Made by a program: the position numbers and the translations under genes. This document shows, in pieces, positions 1 to 8,257 of a stretch of 64,000 nt of DNA. The stretch comes from Nitrosospira multiformis (GTDB lineage: Bacteria; Pseudomonadota; Gammaproteobacteria; Burkholderiales; Nitrosomonadaceae): assembly GCF_900103165.1 (NCBI RefSeq), contig NZ_FNKY01000001.1:1116001-1180000 (forward strand), read 5' to 3'. The first letter of the stretch is position 1. Every line of letters begins with the position of its first letter. The notes below the pieces were generated by a model. That model worked only from the letters and a program-made list of their open reading frames with translations. It ran no database searches and was not told the DNA's origin.

Positions 1-2
1 TG

Positions 3-137
3 CAAGGGTTTGCAGCGGGTGGCAGTGAGAGCTTCATCAACATAGCTTCTCCCATCCCCGAACCTGAAGTCTATGCCATGCTTATGGCTGGCCTGGGTCT
101 GATAAGCTTTATGGCGCGTCGTAACAAGACTTCTTAA
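3..137 (+). CDS. PEP-CTERM sorting-domain protein, C-terminal end only
   Basis: The frame is open from the left edge to a TAA at 135-137. The last residues show the PEP-CTERM layout: a Pro-Glu-Pro core (IPEPE), a hydrophobic stretch of about 15 residues, then a basic tail (MARRNKTS). Proteins with this tail are exported and handled by exosortase in exopolysaccharide-forming Gram-negatives. Nothing of the functional domain is inside the window, so the role of the protein cannot be stated. A Rho-independent terminator follows directly. Confidence 0.85.
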   Translation, partial: QGFAAGGSESFINIASPIPEPEVYAMLMAGLGLISFMARRNKTS

Positions 138-153
138 GCTAAGCTTGATCCTG

Positions 154-190
154 AGCCACAGAGAGGGGGGCCGCTTTGTGGCTTTTTTTG
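154..190 (+). terminator. Rho-independent terminator after the PEP-CTERM gene
   Basis: AGCCACA at 154-160 pairs with TGTGGCT at 177-183, with extra pairing inside the stem, and is followed by a T-rich run to 190. The upstream arm and its leader are nearly the same as those of the hairpin at 2811-2852. Confidence 0.8.
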
Positions 191-623
191 TTTTTAGCGG
201 CTGATAAAATTATTCCGGTACCTATGGTCGTCTTAATTTATGCCACTGCTGTCTGCCATGCACCGAAAGTCTCAGTGGTGTCGATTCGCAACTTTTGCCA
301 CCGGCAGAAACGTGCCAGGAACGGACTCTCAGACGTTAAGCCGATGATGAAAAACTTGAACGAGTTTGTTTGCTACCCCCTTTCGTGCTGCTCGGCTGGC
401 ATCACACCAGCTTTGGCCTAATAAATCCGCTTCAATAACCATGGCACGAGAGCAACTCACCTGTAACGCTTAATAGGATAGCCAACGCAGAGGTTGCCTC
501 TGCTTTACAAATCAGATTCTTCATCTATGATAAACATGAAATCTATCCTAAATACTGTGAGATAAAGACGCGTAGCGCCAGTCACTTTTTACGTTAGGTC
601 CCATCAATCACTGGAATGAACCC
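191..623. other. Intergenic stretch without a supported gene
   Basis: No frame has a convincing start, ribosome site and protein-like composition. A 60-nt segment at 277-336 aligns, imperfectly, with 1167-1224 on the other side of the next gene. Otherwise I see nothing in it. Confidence 0.5.
277..336 (+). repeat. Degenerate 60-nt repeat, copy 1
   Basis: The segment begins GGTGTCG and contains CGGCAGAAACGTGCCA at 302-317. It aligns over its whole length with 1167-1224, whose core is CGGCAGAAATGTGCCA at 1191-1206. The two copies lie in the same orientation on either side of the small membrane protein gene. Origin unknown; perhaps the remains of a dispersed intergenic element. Confidence 0.35.
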
Positions 624-1067
624 ATGCCGGATACCAAGTCGACATTTGAGATAATTGCTACTACGGTTCAAACACTCAGTATTGTTGCTGGGATTGTTAT
701 TAGCATCATGAGCTTTAATGCAGCCCAACGGAAAGAAGCAGAGGCCAGAGAGCTTGAAACGGCAAAGCCGTTCTATACACTTAGACAAAACTTGTACGCC
801 GAGGCCGTCAAGTCAGCAGGAGTCCTGTCAAACCCCGAAGTACACACGAAAGAAGAGATCGCGAAGTCCAGGATTAGATTTAGGGAGCTGTATGTCGCAG
901 AGTTGGCTATGGTCGAGGCGCCTGCAGTCGAAGGCGAAATGATGGCACTCGCCTCGATAATCGACCCAGAATTGCTGAATATGACCGAAGCTCAGAAGGC
1001 AGCATATGACTTGGCTCATGCTCTTCGAAATTCTTTCACGCATTCTTGGAAAATCAAAGACAAATGA
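624..1067 (+). CDS. Small single-pass membrane protein, function unknown
   Basis: 147 residues starting at ATG 624. There is one probable transmembrane helix at about residues 11-31 (Ile/Val/Ser rich), followed by a charged segment (QRKEAEARELE) and an Ala/Glu-rich, mostly helical soluble part. No known domain is recognised. The layout, one N-terminal anchor and a helical body, is common in small bacterial inner-membrane proteins of unknown role. It stands alone between two gene-poor stretches and is bracketed by a degenerate direct repeat, so it may have been acquired. Confidence 0.6.
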   Translation: MPDTKSTFEIIATTVQTLSIVAGIVISIMSFNAAQRKEAEARELETAKPFYTLRQNLYAEAVKSAGVLSNPEVHTKEEIAKSRIRFRELYVAELAMVEAPAVEGEMMALASIIDPELLNMTEAQKAAYDLAHALRNSFTHSWKIKDK

Positions 1068-1166
1068 GCGCTATTATTTTGGGTCCTAAACCCTCATGTA
1101 TCGGACCGGCCTGCGGGCGATCTTGAACATCGAGCATTCGTCATCGAGAAGCGCAGCTGCCTGATG

Positions 1167-1224
1167 GGTGTCGGTTTACGACCTTCGAGACGGCAGAAAT
1201 GTGCCACAAACAGTCAGTCGCCGT
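1167..1224 (+). repeat. Degenerate 60-nt repeat, copy 2
   Basis: Counterpart of 277-336. The best conserved block is CGGCAGAAATGTGCCA at 1191-1206. It fills part of the 187-nt gap between the small membrane protein gene and the convergent patatin gene. Confidence 0.35.
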
Positions 1225-1254
1225 ACCTCGAATGCAGACACTCGTCTTTAGGAC

Positions 1255-2724
1255 CTAGCGCGCTGTCGCCGGGTTGCCACCAGCCGCTGGTGCTACGATC
1301 AGCTTAATGCCGGCATCCCTCACGAACCGCTGGAATTCTGGCGACGCCATGATGAGCGTCCCCGCTGCGGCGCGCAGACGGTCGACGGCTTCGGCGGGCA
1401 ACATAAACGACGTAGGCAGCTGATTCAAAAAATGGAGTTCCGCCTTGTCATCCAGCGCAGGGAACGAGACGTCGATGGCATAGATTTCGGCGTCCGGGAC
1501 GCGCAGCGCGGCGGCAACTGCTGGAGGCTTATTGCCCTTCAATGCGGCCCAATCACGAATCATCCGCAAGGTTCGCCAACGCGCTGCCGTATCTTTCAAC
1601 AGTTCTATCGTCTCGTATGAATACGAGTCGATCGGCGTGCCGGCCGCTTTGCCTAGGATGTTCAGGACACCGGGAATGCTCTCCGACTGGTCCCACTTCG
1701 TCGTGGGAGAAGACATCGAATTGACGATGAACACCACGATTCTCTTCGCAGTGTCGAGCCGCGTGCGCACGCCGGATTCCTGCAGCGCCTCGAGAATTTC
1801 CAGTGACATGAGCACGCTGCGCATGCCCACGTTGTCCGATACAGCGCCGTCGACGAGATGGAGATAGGGCCGATTGACACCGTCGCCGTACGCTTCCTCT
1901 CCTTGGAGTTGCCGTACCGCCCGCGCCGCCGGTCGTGGCGGTTCTGCGGTGTCGACGAATGGCGCCACCCAAGCGGGTCTGATCTTGTTGCAGGTACCGC
2001 CATAGTTGTTGATAGCGACGGGTGAGAACACTACCGGCACGGCGGACGAGGCCGCAGCGGCGCGGGACAGCGGCAGCGCATTGAGATCCGAGCAGATGAT
2101 GTCAAAAATGCGCTGGCTGAAGACAAAACGGGAGCCCGTCGTGATGTCCGTGGCCGCCACCCAGATCATTGGACTCGCGCCGTGGTCGAGATCGGCGAAA
2201 GTAGCGCCGTTGAAGAGGATTTCGTCGTACAGCTCGGCCGCCAATTCAGAACGGCCCCAACCCGTCGTCCACAGCTTTCCCCAGTTGGCTGGATTCAACG
2301 TGCGCGCGATGATCTCACCTTGCACATCGCGTTTCAGGAAGCGCTGCTCGTAATCATTAAATAGCTTGTCGCCATACAGGCCATAAGCCAGCGCGGTGAA
2401 CGCACCCCCGGACACTCCGGTTATGATGTCCACTTCGTCCAGCATGCGGATGTTCAAGCCCGTCGGGAAGATGAGATCCATGCGCCGCAGGGCTTCGAGG
2501 GCTCCGTATGCGAATGCGGCAGCACGGGTGCCACCCCCGGAGAAGGCGAGGATGATTATGTTCTCGGTGTCATAGCCAATGCGGTGCTGCCAGCGGGTTT
2601 CATAGCGAAACCCTCCCTTCAGATCGACCCACTCGAGCGGAGGGTTGATCGGGCGCGTCGCGCAACCGCTGAGCACGGCCACCACGATGACAAGAAGCAA
2701 TGATGGAATGCGCGATCGAATCAT
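1255..2724 (-). CDS. Patatin-like phospholipase lipoprotein
   Basis: 489 residues from the ATG at 2724, chosen because it gives a proper lipoprotein signal (MIRSRIPS..., hydrophobic stretch, LSGC with Cys21). The frame is open further upstream, but the extra 49 residues run across a terminator-like hairpin. The patatin fold shows three hallmarks: oxyanion loop GGGTR at 63-67, nucleophile elbow GVSGG with Ser105, and the dyad Asp in DGA at 292. The protein is expected to act as a lipid acyl hydrolase anchored in the cell envelope, probably the outer membrane. Substrate unknown. It stands alone, so the context gives no pathway. Confidence 0.85.
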   Translation of the reverse strand: MIRSRIPSLLLVIVVAVLSGCATRPINPPLEWVDLKGGFRYETRWQHRIGYDTENIIILAFSGGGTRAAAFAYGALEALRRMDLIFPTGLNIRMLDEVDIITGVSGGAFTALAYGLYGDKLFNDYEQRFLKRDVQGEIIARTLNPANWGKLWTTGWGRSELAAELYDEILFNGATFADLDHGASPMIWVAATDITTGSRFVFSQRIFDIICSDLNALPLSRAAAASSAVPVVFSPVAINNYGGTCNKIRPAWVAPFVDTAEPPRPAARAVRQLQGEEAYGDGVNRPYLHLVDGAVSDNVGMRSVLMSLEILEALQESGVRTRLDTAKRIVVFIVNSMSSPTTKWDQSESIPGVLNILGKAAGTPIDSYSYETIELLKDTAARWRTLRMIRDWAALKGNKPPAVAAALRVPDAEIYAIDVSFPALDDKAELHFLNQLPTSFMLPAEAVDRLRAAAGTLIMASPEFQRFVRDAGIKLIVAPAAGGNPATAR

Positions 2725-2810
2725 GGGCTGACGGCAAAGCGTTATGAGAGCTGGAATTCTATCACGCGCCATTATGTACAATAATGGGGCTAAAGCATAG
2801 CTTGGTCCTG

Positions 2811-2852
2811 AGGCACAGAGGAGCATCCGCCCCTCTGTGCCTTTCTTTTTTT
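2811..2852 (+). terminator. Plus-strand terminator with no obvious upstream gene
   Basis: An 11-bp perfect stem, AGGCACAGAGG at 2811-2821 with CCTCTGTGCCT at 2832-2842, is followed by TTCTTTTTTT on the plus strand. No plus-strand gene lies just upstream; the patatin gene there runs the other way. The leader and 5' arm match the terminator at 154-190 at about 20 of 22 positions. Confidence 0.65.
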
Positions 2853-3008
2853 GCTGTCCGGAGCCATACACTCCCGCGTCGCCGAGATCCTTGAACAGTT
2901 GAACCTAACGAAGCCGTTCCGAATCTCATTGTCCATTGCTCCATCTTAATTGAAGCGATGTTTATGTATATGCCTTGTACAGGAGGATAAATATGACGTA
3001 CGTCGCCT

Positions 3009-3770
3009 TCACCCAAACCTCTTCAACTCTTTTCTCGCCTCCGCATAATTCGGATAGACGCGTCCCACCGCTTGCCAGAAGGCTGGTGAATGATTCATCT
3101 CGATGAGGTGCGACAATTCATGCGCTACCACATAGTCCACCAGATGAAGCGGCATTTGAATCAGCCGCCAGTTGAGATGAACAATGCCACGCGAGTTGCA
3201 ACTGCCCCACTGGGTTCTGGCGTGCGATAGCCGCAACTGCGGCAGTGCAACGCCGAGCTTGTCCGCATACAGCGCAAGCCGTTCGCTGAAACATGCCAAT
3301 GCTTTGTTGCGATACCAGTCCATCACAATTTTTTCGATTTGGCGGGCGGTCAGTACGGATGGCAGTGGCAATTGCATCTGCCTGTCTTCGGCTCCTGCCT
3401 TCATGGTTGCCCGAGTCATTTGCATCACCCCGGTAGCTATCGCCGCCAGCCGCCAGGGTTCGCCCAGGAGCGGAAAAACGGCGCCTTCCTCCCACACCGG
3501 TTCACTGGATTTTCTGCTTTTCCATTCATCGAGTTTTTCTACCACCCAATCGGCCCTGTTTTGCAATACCGATTCGACCCAGCACACCGATTCTCTTAAT
3601 GGAATGCGGACAGTCAAGCCCTCGCTGTCAATTTTCATACCAATCGTTCTACGTTTGCAGCGCTTGAGCGTATAAGCGACTTCCTTGCCATTCAAGCTGA
3701 CATGGCGGATTTCACCTGCGGGCGTTGTCCGCCTATCCTTCGGAGACCGGAATAATTTTGCTGTTGTCAT
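3009..3770 (-). CDS. YgjP/DUF45-type zinc metallopeptidase (M48-like)
   Basis: 253 residues from the ATG at 3770, which has GGAAGG just upstream; an ATG at 3794 in the same frame is possible but has a poorer ribosome site. The C-terminal half carries HELSH at 217-221 and a third likely zinc ligand His227 in EMNHSPAFW, the usual signature of the YgjP family of cytosolic gluzincin-like peptidases. A QWGSC motif near 188-191 is also typical. Physiological substrate unknown. The start lies 38 nt inside the plsC coding end, so the two genes are probably cotranscribed and translationally coupled. Confidence 0.85.
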   Translation of the reverse strand: MTTAKLFRSPKDRRTTPAGEIRHVSLNGKEVAYTLKRCKRRTIGMKIDSEGLTVRIPLRESVCWVESVLQNRADWVVEKLDEWKSRKSSEPVWEEGAVFPLLGEPWRLAAIATGVMQMTRATMKAGAEDRQMQLPLPSVLTARQIEKIVMDWYRNKALACFSERLALYADKLGVALPQLRLSHARTQWGSCNSRGIVHLNWRLIQMPLHLVDYVVAHELSHLIEMNHSPAFWQAVGRVYPNYAEARKELKRFG

Positions 3771-4503
3771 ATGCCTTCCGATTCTGGTCGCCAATACGAA
3801 TCATTTCCGCCTCGATCCAGGTTTCCACCATGGTGTTGAGATCGCCGGACTCCATTCCTCGGGGATCTATCGGCGCGCCGACGCTCACTGTAATTGTGCC
3901 GGGAAGTTTGATAAACGCATTCTTGCCCCAGAATTCCCCCGCATTGTGCGCAACCGGGACCACTGGCGCGCCAGTATGCGTAGCGAGCCATGCGCCGCCA
4001 ATGTGGTATTTCCCTTTTTTCCCCGGCGCAATGCGCGTGCCTTCCGGGAAAACCACGATCCAGAAACCCTGCTTCAGGCGATCTTTTCCTTGCTCGACGA
4101 TTTGCTTCAGTGCCGTTTTTCCCGAGCTGCGATCGATCGCAATGGGACTATTCATTGCCAATCCCCAACCGAAAAATGGTACACGCAGCAGCTCTTTTTT
4201 AAGTACCCACACCTGGGGCGGAAAAATCTGCTGAAACGCGAGGGTTTCCCATGCCGATTGATGTTTGGACAGTATGATGCTCGGTGCTTGCGGGATGTGC
4301 TCCGCGCCCATAACGCGATATTGTATGCCACAGATAATGCGCAGCAGAAACAGCATCAGATGCGCCCAGCCGGAAGTGATGCGGTAGCGGCTCATGGGCG
4401 ATAGTGGGAACGCGGCGAATACAATCAGGAAATAAAGCGGAGTGATGACGATCTGCAATAGGCTATATAGCGTTGAACGCAACACCGGCAGGATCATATT
4501 CAT
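3733..4503 (-). CDS. plsC: 1-acyl-sn-glycerol-3-phosphate acyltransferase
   Basis: 256 residues. The PlsC family makes phosphatidic acid from lysophosphatidic acid at the inner membrane. Visible features are N-terminal membrane helices (about residues 8-30 and 47-60), the catalytic block KHQSAWE at 80-86, where Glu replaces the usual Asp of HX4D, and FPEGTR at 152-157 for the glycerophosphate. The start codon overlaps the gmhB stop as ATGA (4500-4503), so the two are translationally coupled. Length fits the family. Confidence 0.93.
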   Translation of the reverse strand: MNMILPVLRSTLYSLLQIVITPLYFLIVFAAFPLSPMSRYRITSGWAHLMLFLLRIICGIQYRVMGAEHIPQAPSIILSKHQSAWETLAFQQIFPPQVWVLKKELLRVPFFGWGLAMNSPIAIDRSSGKTALKQIVEQGKDRLKQGFWIVVFPEGTRIAPGKKGKYHIGGAWLATHTGAPVVPVAHNAGEFWGKNAFIKLPGTITVSVGAPIDPRGMESGDLNTMVETWIEAEMIRIGDQNRKAYDNSKIIPVSEG

Positions 4504-5033
4504 TCCGTCAGTGCATCAACGGCTGCTGCAAGGTCACGGAATATCCGGGTGTTTTGGGGCAGTCCACCCTCTGCTTTCGTTTTTTTGCCTTTGCCGGTCA
4601 GCACCAGAACCGGAATAGCACCTACCGCCGCCGCAGCCTGTAAATCACGCATTGAATCGCCTATTGCGGGTACGCCACCCAGCTCCAGGCCAAAGCGCTG
4701 AGAAATTTCCTTGAACATTCCGGTTGCGGGCTTGCGGCAATCGCAATTATCCGCAGTGGTATGCGGACAGAAAAACATCGCATCAATGCGTCCACCCGCC
4801 TGGTTTGCCGCTTTCCACATCTTGTCATTGATCGCATTGAGCGCGGCCATGTCCAGCAGCCCCCGGCCGATGCCGGCCTGGTTGGTGGCGACCACGACCC
4901 GATAACCTGCCTGGGTGAGACGCGCAATCGCTTCCAGGCTGCCAGGAATCGGCTTCCATTCATCCGGCGTTTTAATAAATGCGTCGCTGTCAAAATTGAT
5001 GACACCATCGCGATCGAGAATGGCCAGTTTCAT
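4500..5033 (-). CDS. gmhB: D-glycero-beta-D-manno-heptose-1,7-bisphosphate 7-phosphatase
   Basis: 177 residues, a HAD-superfamily phosphatase that makes ADP-heptose precursors for the lipopolysaccharide core. The N-terminus has the DxD nucleophile motif (LDRDGVINFD). The family zinc site is visible as CPHTTADNCDCRK, with the Cys/His ligands in place. GDSMRDLQAA is the C-terminal HAD motif. It lies 14 nt after glyS and overlaps plsC by four bases, a common betaproteobacterial order (glyQ-glyS-gmhB-plsC). Confidence 0.93.
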   Translation of the reverse strand: MKLAILDRDGVINFDSDAFIKTPDEWKPIPGSLEAIARLTQAGYRVVVATNQAGIGRGLLDMAALNAINDKMWKAANQAGGRIDAMFFCPHTTADNCDCRKPATGMFKEISQRFGLELGGVPAIGDSMRDLQAAAAVGAIPVLVLTGKGKKTKAEGGLPQNTRIFRDLAAAVDALTE

Positions 5034-5047
5034 AATAGGGATCCAGA

Positions 5048-7171
5048 TTAAGTAGCCAACTTGGAAATATCAGCCACGCGATTCATTTCCTGCCGTAACT
5101 GGGCCAACAGAGCAAGACGATTGGCGCGCAAATCGGCATCCTCCGTATTCACCATCACCTTGTCGAAGAATGTGTCCACCGGTGTTCTCAATGCTGCGAG
5201 TTCCTGCAGAGCAAGGCTGAATTTTCCGAGTTTAAAGGCGATGTCTGTTTTTGGCATGACGGTATTGAGTGCGGCATGCAATGCCTGCTCGGCAGGCTCC
5301 CGCAAAAGTGCGGCATTCACCGCGCTGCTGACCGCACCTTCAGCCTTTTTCAGAATATTGCTTACCCGTTTGTTTGCAGCCGCAAGGCTTTCAGCTTCCG
5401 GTAAAGCGGAAAAAGCGCGGACGGCGGCAAGGCGCTGATGAATTTCGTTCAAAAATTGCGGCCGTTTGGCAATAACCGCTTCAATCTGTTGTGGTGAGTA
5501 GCCTTGTTCACGCAACTGACTGGACATTCTTTCATAGATGAAATTAAGCAACTGATGAGACTCGGCATCACCGAAATTAATCTTGTTATTGAACACTCCA
5601 CTTGAAATTCTGATTACCTCTTCCAGAGAGATTTCGATTTTTTTTTCTGTCAGCATACGCGTCACGCCCAAGGCATTACGGCGTAATGCAAATGGGTCTT
5701 TATCACCGGTCGGAGTCTGTCCGATGCCAAACATGCCTACCAGCGTCTCCAGCTTGTCTGCCAATGCGACGCAGAGTCCGGTCATATTACGCGGCAACTC
5801 ATCACCCGCAAATCGTGGTTTGTAGTGATCTTCGATGGCAAATGCAATATCGTGTGACAGTCCGTCATGCTGGGCATAATAGCGCCCCATGATGCCTTGC
5901 AACTCGGGGAACTCGCCTACCATGCCGGTAAGCAGATCTGCTTTGGATAGCATGGCGGCTTCGCCGGCTTGGGCCGCAAGCACATTACCGCCCAATCGCA
6001 ATCCAATCGCCTGCGCGATTGCCCAAATCCGTTCCACACGCTCCGCCTGGGTACCAATCTTGTTGTGATAAACAACTTTATCCAAACCCGCAACGCGCGC
6101 AGCCAGCGTTTTCTTGCGATCCTGATCGAAGAAGAATTTTGCATCCGCCAGGCGTGAGCGCAGCACGCGCTCGTTGCCGGTAATTACCTGGCTGGCATCT
6201 GCCGGACGAATGTTGGAGACAATCAGGAATTGATGGGAGAGCTTGCCGCTTGCATCCAGAAGCGGAAAGTATTTTTGATTCGCCTTCATGGTCAGAATCA
6301 GGCACTCTTGCGGCACCTCCAGGAATGCATTATCAAACTTTCCCACCAGAACACTCGGCTGTTCGACCAGTCCGGCCACTTCGTCCAGCAATGCTTCGTC
6401 TTCCACGGGTTGCAGGCCTGTCTCAGCCGAGACGGCTTGAAGCTGCCGGACAATTTCGGCACGCCGTGCCGGAAAGCTGGCAATAACCGCACCCTCGTTT
6501 TTTAGTTGCGATTCATAGCTATCAGCATTCTTCAACATCACCGCCTTAACCCTTGCTTCAAAGCGATGCCCTTGTGTCTCTCGTCCGGCGGTCAAACCCA
6601 AGACGCTGATGGGTATGATTTCCGCGTCGTGCAGGGCGACCAAACCATGCGCGGGGCGCACAAAATTCACGCTCTTCCACCCGTCGGCCAGTTGATAGGT
6701 CATCATCCGGGCAATTGGCAGCTTGATGAGAGCTTCATCAATGGCTCTCTGTAAACCTTCTGCCAGTACCACGCCCTTTACTACACTGTCGAAGAACAGG
6801 GCCTCTACCTTGCCATCAAACGTTCTTTTAAGCTGAGACACTGGCATATCCATGGCATCGATGCAGAGACTCCCGAGTTTCTTGAGCAGGGCGGGTGTGG
6901 CCTGCCCATTAGAATCCAGGCCAACTGACACGGGCATCAATTTTTGTGAAGCGGATTTATCAGCCGCTTGCGCCGCCACGTTTTCAATATGCACCGCAAG
7001 TCGACGCGGTGAGGCAAAAGCCGTGATGACGGCATCATTTTCGGCCAAGCCCTGGGCCTTGAGGTTTGCAGCTATTACTTCCGCGAAGCTGTCACCCAGT
7101 TTTTTAAGTGATTTGGGTGGCAGTTCCTCAACGAGCAGCTCAATCAACAGATTTCCGGTTGCGTTGCTCAA
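5048..7171 (-). CDS. glyS: Glycine--tRNA ligase beta subunit
   Basis: 707 residues. Beta chain of the alpha2beta2 bacterial glycyl-tRNA synthetase; it binds tRNA and ends with an anticodon-binding-like domain. I place the start at the TTG at 7171, which overlaps the glyQ stop as TTGA, has GGAG eight bases upstream, and gives the family N-terminus ([19 protein letters not shown]). An in-frame ATG at 7201 lies inside the conserved 3' end of glyQ and would add ten atypical residues. Length agrees with the family (about 690-720). Confidence 0.95.
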   Translation of the reverse strand: MSNATGNLLIELLVEELPPKSLKKLGDSFAEVIAANLKAQGLAENDAVITAFASPRRLAVHIENVAAQAADKSASQKLMPVSVGLDSNGQATPALLKKLGSLCIDAMDMPVSQLKRTFDGKVEALFFDSVVKGVVLAEGLQRAIDEALIKLPIARMMTYQLADGWKSVNFVRPAHGLVALHDAEIIPISVLGLTAGRETQGHRFEARVKAVMLKNADSYESQLKNEGAVIASFPARRAEIVRQLQAVSAETGLQPVEDEALLDEVAGLVEQPSVLVGKFDNAFLEVPQECLILTMKANQKYFPLLDASGKLSHQFLIVSNIRPADASQVITGNERVLRSRLADAKFFFDQDRKKTLAARVAGLDKVVYHNKIGTQAERVERIWAIAQAIGLRLGGNVLAAQAGEAAMLSKADLLTGMVGEFPELQGIMGRYYAQHDGLSHDIAFAIEDHYKPRFAGDELPRNMTGLCVALADKLETLVGMFGIGQTPTGDKDPFALRRNALGVTRMLTEKKIEISLEEVIRISSGVFNNKINFGDAESHQLLNFIYERMSSQLREQGYSPQQIEAVIAKRPQFLNEIHQRLAAVRAFSALPEAESLAAANKRVSNILKKAEGAVSSAVNAALLREPAEQALHAALNTVMPKTDIAFKLGKFSLALQELAALRTPVDTFFDKVMVNTEDADLRANRLALLAQLRQEMNRVADISKLAT

Positions 7172-8073
7172 GCGATTTTCTCCGTCATTTGCTCGACCCA
7201 CTCGCGCGGCGCCATCGGAAAATCCAACCGTCTGCGGCTCTCGTAGTAGGCTTGCGCTACGCTACGGGCGAGATCGCGAATTCGCCCAATATAGGCCGCG
7301 CGCTCTGTAACGGAGATCGCACCGCGCGCATCCAGCAGATTGAATGTATGCGCGGTTTTCAGCACCTGCTCATAGGCTGGCAGCGCAAGCCCGTGTTCCA
7401 CCAGATACCGGGCTTGCGTTTCGTGACTGGCAAAGGCATTCAGCAAAAAATCCATATCACTGTGCTCGAAATTGTAGGCTGATTGCTCGACTTCATTCTG
7501 ATGGTATACGTCACGGTAGGAGAGACCTTGCGCCCAGGTCAGATCGAACACGTTTTCCACTCCCTGGAGATACATGGCAAGCCGCTCCAGACCGTACGTG
7601 ATCTCGCCCGTAATCGGCTTGCAGTTCAATCCGCCGACTTGCTGGAAATACGTAAACTGTGTCACCTCCATCCCGTTCAGCCATACTTCCCAACCCAAAC
7701 CCCACGCACCCAGCGTCGGGTTTTCCCAATCATCCTCAACAAAACGAATATCGTTTTGCTTCAAATCAAAGCCGAGTTCTTCCAGTGAACCAAGATACAG
7801 GTCCAGGATACCGGGAGGAGGAGGCTTCAGCACGACCTGAAATTGATAGTAATGTTGTAAGCGATTTGGATTTTCACCATAGCGTCCATCCTTGGGCCGG
7901 CGCGCAGGCTGAACATAAGCGGCTTTCCAGGGTTCCGGCCCGAGGGCGCGAAGAAAGGTGGCGGTGTGTGAAGTGCCGGCGCCGACTTCCATGTCATAGG
8001 ACTGGAGCAGCGCGCAACCCTGTTTGTCCCAATAATGTTGCAGGGTGAGAATAATTTCCTGGAATGTGAGCAT
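7168..8073 (-). CDS. glyQ: Glycine--tRNA ligase alpha subunit
   Basis: 301 residues, the usual size. This class II catalytic chain forms glycyl-adenylate and charges tRNA-Gly together with GlyS. The N-terminus ([20 protein letters not shown]) and blocks such as [21 protein letters not shown] and [15 protein letters not shown] are strongly conserved in the family. It overlaps glyS by four bases. The 184-nt space upstream holds a copy of a dispersed intergenic repeat (8087-8228). Confidence 0.96.
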   Translation of the reverse strand: MLTFQEIILTLQHYWDKQGCALLQSYDMEVGAGTSHTATFLRALGPEPWKAAYVQPARRPKDGRYGENPNRLQHYYQFQVVLKPPPPGILDLYLGSLEELGFDLKQNDIRFVEDDWENPTLGAWGLGWEVWLNGMEVTQFTYFQQVGGLNCKPITGEITYGLERLAMYLQGVENVFDLTWAQGLSYRDVYHQNEVEQSAYNFEHSDMDFLLNAFASHETQARYLVEHGLALPAYEQVLKTAHTFNLLDARGAISVTERAAYIGRIRDLARSVAQAYYESRRRLDFPMAPREWVEQMTEKIA

Positions 8074-8086
8074 GGAAATGCCTGAG

Positions 8087-8228
8087 TTAACCTAAATCCG
8101 GTAGTTGATCGCTCATTTATCAGTCTGGAATTTTGGAATGGAACGACCATTTTGCGTCGTTGCGCCTGCCCTGTACCCCAAAAACCGCGCACTTCACCCC
8201 GTCCAGCTAACGAATTCAGGGTTAATCG
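8087..8228. repeat. Dispersed intergenic TTAACCTRAATCC element, copy A
   Basis: The left end is TTAACCTAAATCCGGTAGTT at 8087-8106 and goes on TGATCGCTCATT. The right end, GAATTCAGGGTTAA at 8212-8225, is a near reverse complement of the left. Related left ends occur at 13853, 23878 and 34433. It occupies most of the space between lnt and glyQ. Confidence 0.45.
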
Positions 8229-8257
8229 TGCTGATTTAAAGCCAACATGCCGGGATT

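Noticed and set aside
8074-8257. Possible glycine riboswitch upstream of glyQ
   Set aside because: The space is filled by a dispersed repeat and shows none of the conserved glycine aptamer blocks.
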